Positions 14,141 through 15,652 of a stretch of DNA of 15,652 nucleotides are shown here, piece by piece (the stretch's first letter is position 1; every line of letters starts with the position of its first letter). A program made the position numbers and the translations under genes. The notes under the pieces were generated by a model. That model saw nothing but the letters and a program-made list of their open reading frames with translations. It did not search any database and had not been told where the DNA came from. Source of the stretch: DASWOJ01 sp036398775 (lineage in GTDB: Bacteria > Pseudomonadota > Alphaproteobacteria > Acetobacterales > Acetobacteraceae); NCBI GenBank assembly GCA_036398775.1, contig DASWOJ010000459.1, positions 1-15,652 on the forward strand, read 5' to 3'.

Positions 14141-14236
14141 CGTCATCGCGCGCCGCTTGCGGCGTGGCTGTCCAGGGACCGCCAGCACTGTACTTGCCGC
14201 TCTGGATTGGTGCGCCGTTGCGTCGTTCGCAATGAA
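14141..14236. repeat. REP-like palindromic element, copy 2 (degenerate)
   Basis: CGTCATCGCG (14141-14150) and a diverged CGCAATGA arm (14229-14236) flank a sequence that shares GTCCAGGGnCCGC with copy 1. That block begins 29 bp after CGTCAT here and 30 bp in copy 1, so the two elements are homologous. This copy has lost perfect pairing. It lies in the 275-bp gap between the alpha/beta hydrolase and monooxygenase genes. The rest of that gap (14237-14383) shows no gene. Confidence 0.6.
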
Positions 14237-14383
14237 GCAAAGAGCCGGAGCAAGGCGGATGGTCGTTGTCGAGGCAGCAAAGATGGAGCTGACGGCGATG
14301 TGCTCCCTACGGCCTTGCCCTCCCTGGCGCCATCGGCCTACGGCTTCGAGGCATCCTGCTCCGCCATGCTTCCAGAGGTGTCC

Positions 14384-15652
14384 ATGACCAAGCAGCTCCA
14401 CCTCGGCGCCTTCATGCGCCCGGTCGGCATCCATACCGCGTGGTGGCGGGTGCCCGGCGCCTGGCCGGACGCCAACTTCAACCTGGCCCACATTGTCAGC
14501 ATGATCCAGACGCTGGAGCGCGGATGCTTCGACGCCTTTTTCATGGCCGACCACCTGGCCGTGCTGAACATGCCGATGGCCGCGTTGCGCCGCAGCGCCA
14601 CCGCAACCTCGTTCGAGCCGCTGACCCTGCTGTCGGCGCTGGCGATGGTGACAGGACGCATCGGGCTGGTCGCCACCGCGAGCACCACCTTCGACGAGCC
14701 GTATCACATCGCCCGGCGCTTCGCCTCGCTCGACCACATCAGCGCCGGGCGGGCCGGCTGGAACGTGGTCACCACCAGCAACCCGGACGCCGCGCTCAAC
14801 TTCGGCCGGGAGGAGCACGTGGAGCACGACGAACGCTACCGCCGGGCGCGCGAGTTCCATGCCGTCGTGACGGGACTGTGGGACAGTTGGGCGGACGACG
14901 CCTGGGTGCGCGACCAGGGGACGGGCATTTTCTTCGACCCGGGCAAGCTGCACGTCTTGGACCACAAGGGGGAACACTTGTCGGTGCGCGGGCCGTTGAA
15001 CATCGCGCGCCCGGTCCAGGGCTGGCCGGTGATCGTGCAGGCCGGCGCCAGCGACGCCGGACGCCAGCTTGCGGCGGAGACGGCGGAGGTGGTGTTCGCC
15101 AGCAGCCGCACGATGGAGGACGGCCGCGCCTTCCGGGCGGACCTGTCGGCCCGGATGCGCGCGCTCGGCCGCGACCCGGCGAGCCTGAAGGTGCTGCCCG
15201 GCGTACTCGTCGTCGTGGGCCGCACGACGGCGGAGGCGCAGGAGCGCAAGGCGCGGCTCGACAGCCTCGTGCATCCGGACAGCGGCCTGCCGAACCTGTC
15301 GATACGGCTGGGGGTGGACGCGTCCGGGTTCGACCTCGACGCGCCGCTGCCGGAGCTGCCGGTGACGAACCAGGGGCAAAGCGGCCAGGCGGCGCTGGTG
15401 GCTCTGGCCCGGCGCGACAACCTGACGGTGCGGCAACTGGCGCAACTGGCGGGCGGCTATGCCGGGCTGCAGATGGTGGGCACGGCGGGGGAGATCGCCG
15501 ACACCATGCAGGCCTGGCTGGAGGCGGATGCGGCGGATGGCTTCAACGTCATGTTCCCGACGGTGCCGCAGGGGCTGGACGACTTCGTGGACCTCGTGGT
15601 GCCCGAGCTGCAGCGGCGCGGCATCTTCCGGAAGGCGTATGCGGGCACGACG
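14384..15652 (+). CDS. LLM-class flavin monooxygenase, NtaA/SnaA/DszA/RutA type (C-terminus cut)
   Basis: 423 residues are visible with no stop before the window edge; the family is about 440-450, so little is missing. Motifs are LHLGAFMRPVGIHTAWWR at the start, ERGCFDAFFMADHLA (45-59), ARRFASLDHISAGRAGWNVVTTSN (110-133), NFGREEHVEHDERY (139-152), and the diagnostic HKGEHLSVRGPLNIARPVQGWPVIVQAGASDAGRQLAA (194-231). These enzymes are FMNH2-dependent and use reduced flavin from a separate reductase to oxidise substrates such as nitrilotriacetate, dibenzothiophene sulfone or uracil. No reductase gene is visible, so it may lie beyond the edge. ATG 14384 has GAGGTG just upstream. It is probably the oxygenase of the catabolic operon, separated from the hydrolase by a REP-like element. 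Confidence 0.92.
   Translation, partial: MTKQLHLGAFMRPVGIHTAWWRVPGAWPDANFNLAHIVSMIQTLERGCFDAFFMADHLAVLNMPMAALRRSATATSFEPLTLLSALAMVTGRIGLVATASTTFDEPYHIARRFASLDHISAGRAGWNVVTTSNPDAALNFGREEHVEHDERYRRAREFHAVVTGLWDSWADDAWVRDQGTGIFFDPGKLHVLDHKGEHLSVRGPLNIARPVQGWPVIVQAGASDAGRQLAAETAEVVFASSRTMEDGRAFRADLSARMRALGRDPASLKVLPGVLVVVGRTTAEAQERKARLDSLVHPDSGLPNLSIRLGVDASGFDLDAPLPELPVTNQGQSGQAALVALARRDNLTVRQLAQLAGGYAGLQMVGTAGEIADTMQAWLEADAADGFNVMFPTVPQGLDDFVDLVVPELQRRGIFRKAYAGTT

Noticed and set aside
13691..15445. 584-residue open frame on the minus strand
   Set aside because: It lies across the alpha/beta hydrolase and flavin monooxygenase genes, which have full family motifs on the plus strand. Its product is Arg/His/Gln-rich with no recognisable domain: a GC-rich antisense shadow.
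1..15652. CRISPR array, tRNA, rRNA or complete insertion sequence
   Set aside because: I saw no regularly spaced repeats, no tRNA T-loop signature in the gaps, no rRNA-like sequence and no transposase or integrase gene.

Overview
The window is GC-rich, densely packed alphaproteobacterial DNA. A bo3-type quinol oxidase subunit, a PQQ-type sorbosone/sugar dehydrogenase with a DUF2231 membrane partner, and the overall protein flavour suggest Acetobacteraceae or a close Rhodospirillales relative. This assignment is an inference from gene content, since there is no rRNA or other marker gene.

Left part (1-3210). The window opens in the last 43 codons of cyoD. A lower-GC gap of about 425 bp follows, then two coupled small exported proteins: a probable lipoprotein and a periplasmic protein. 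Next is a coupled pair consisting of a DUF2231 integral membrane protein and a secreted sorbosone-dehydrogenase-family beta-propeller. The pair ends at a strong hairpin between convergent genes.

Middle part (3208-7230). A LacI-family repressor diverges from a coupled pair made of a YbjJ-like MFS transporter and an MscS-family mechanosensitive channel. The divergent region carries two identical LacI-type operators (TTGAnCGnTCAA), 34 bp apart. One lies on the predicted -35 box and the other on the predicted transcription start, which is a self-consistent repression switch. A lower-GC stretch with hairpins and one doubtful small minus-strand ORF follows.

Right part (7480-15652). All genes here are on the plus strand and look like one catabolic operon. 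In order they are an AMI1-like amidase, an HpxZ/AtzH-like protein, a NitT/TauT-type ABC importer (binding protein, permease, ATPase), two Asp/Glu-racemase-superfamily enzymes, an alpha/beta hydrolase and an NtaA/DszA/RutA-type flavin monooxygenase that runs off the window. Four consecutive genes (permease to the second racemase-like protein) overlap by 4 bp. The first racemase-like protein lacks both catalytic cysteines of hydantoin racemases. The second has the Gly/Cys pattern of arylmalonate decarboxylase rather than the Cys/Cys pattern of racemases and maleate isomerase. The set suggests uptake and stepwise breakdown of a small N-containing (amide, ureido or heterocyclic) carboxylate, possibly through a malonate-like intermediate. 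I know of no characterised pathway with this exact composition.

Two related REP-like palindromic elements interrupt this operon: one between the binding protein and the permease, the other between the hydrolase and the monooxygenase.
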